In this document: one piece after another, positions 5,081 to 5,210 of the stretch
Layout of the letters: each line of letters begins with the position of its first letter
Position numbering within the stretch: position 1 is the first letter of the stretch
Assembly (NCBI GenBank): GCA_024763495.1
Contig: JANTFJ010000213.1
Span: 1-5,210 of the forward strand
DNA from: Desulfobulbaceae bacterium
GTDB taxonomy: Bacteria > Desulfobacterota > Desulfobulbia > Desulfobulbales > SURF-16
Reading direction: 5' to 3'
Length of the DNA: 5,210 nucleotides
Position numbers and translations under genes: made by a program
Notes under the pieces: generated by a model
Told to the model about the DNA's origin: nothing
Database searches by the model: none
What the model saw: only the letters and a program-made list of their open reading frames with translations

Positions 5081-5210
5081 GTTTCACCCAAAACAAAAGT
5101 CGGAGACTCCTGGACAGATAGCGATCAATAAACCACACCTTGACTTTTGAGAAGGCACGGCCTGTAAGCGTTTCAGGGATGCCGCCATGTGCCCGTTTCA
5201 ACGCTCGCGA
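5081..5210 (-). repeat. Repeat flank with 24 bp module, copy 3, reaching the window edge
   Basis: On the minus strand the order is module (5186 to 5163), a spacer, then the box at 5080-5066. This matches the order around 2281-2374 and 4822-4896. The spacer contains an exact 8 bp inverted repeat, CAAAAGTC (5094-5101) and GACTTTTG (5142-5149), with a 40-base loop. The frame is open on the minus strand from about 5201 and reads HGGIPETLT over the module, but I see no known protein domain and no reliable start site. The repeat may continue past the right edge. Confidence 0.55.

Noticed and set aside
4941..5201. An 86-codon open frame on the minus strand at the right end
   Set aside because: It is made of repeat modules and ends inside a repeat box. 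The GGIPETLT codon pattern is reported as a finding, but there is too little to call a gene.

Overview
This 5.2 kb window carries three confident protein genes set in gene-poor stretches packed with short dispersed and inverted repeats. The genes look bacterial. The lipoprotein has a lipobox with Ala at +2, which suggests a Gram-negative envelope. The pairing of a proline-linked FHA protein with a TPR lipoprotein, moderate GC and repeat-rich spacers would fit a Desulfobacterota-type (deltaproteobacterial) genome, but that placement is inference with low confidence; no marker gene settles it.

Layout. 1-106: an imperfect palindrome reaching the left window edge, then a short repeat remnant. 107-2134 (+): a duplicated-ATPase ABC-F protein of the YheS/Uup type, probably ribosome-associated. 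2135-2677: 543 bp without a credible gene, holding nested repeat units bounded by GTAAC/GTTAC boxes. 2678-3649 (+): a cytoplasmic protein with an intact N-terminal FHA domain, a proline-rich linker and a second, degenerate FHA domain. 3650-3719: a 70 bp convergent spacer that is nearly half repeat. 3720-4781 (-): a TPR lipoprotein starting at TTG behind a good ribosome binding site. 4782-5210: a second repeat cluster, mostly inverted relative to the first.

The repeats are the most interesting part. At least ten boxes related to GTAACTGCTCACAGG (or its complement) occur, all outside the genes. They bound units with a 14-19 bp internal stem, an optional 40 bp insert, and a 24 bp module readable as GGI-x-E-x-LT. 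Two full units (2360-2469 and 4933-5080) lie in opposite orientation, and a 49 bp block (2209-2257 and 5009-5057, 48/49 identical) forms a long-range inverted repeat around the FHA and TPR genes. This looks like a modular, non-autonomous REP/MITE-like family. No transposase is visible in the window, so how it moves is unknown.

Functionally, the ABC-F protein is probably independent of the other two. The FHA protein and TPR lipoprotein are convergent, so they are not one operon. Their proximity permits, but does not prove, a shared role in phosphothreonine-dependent or envelope-linked protein assembly.
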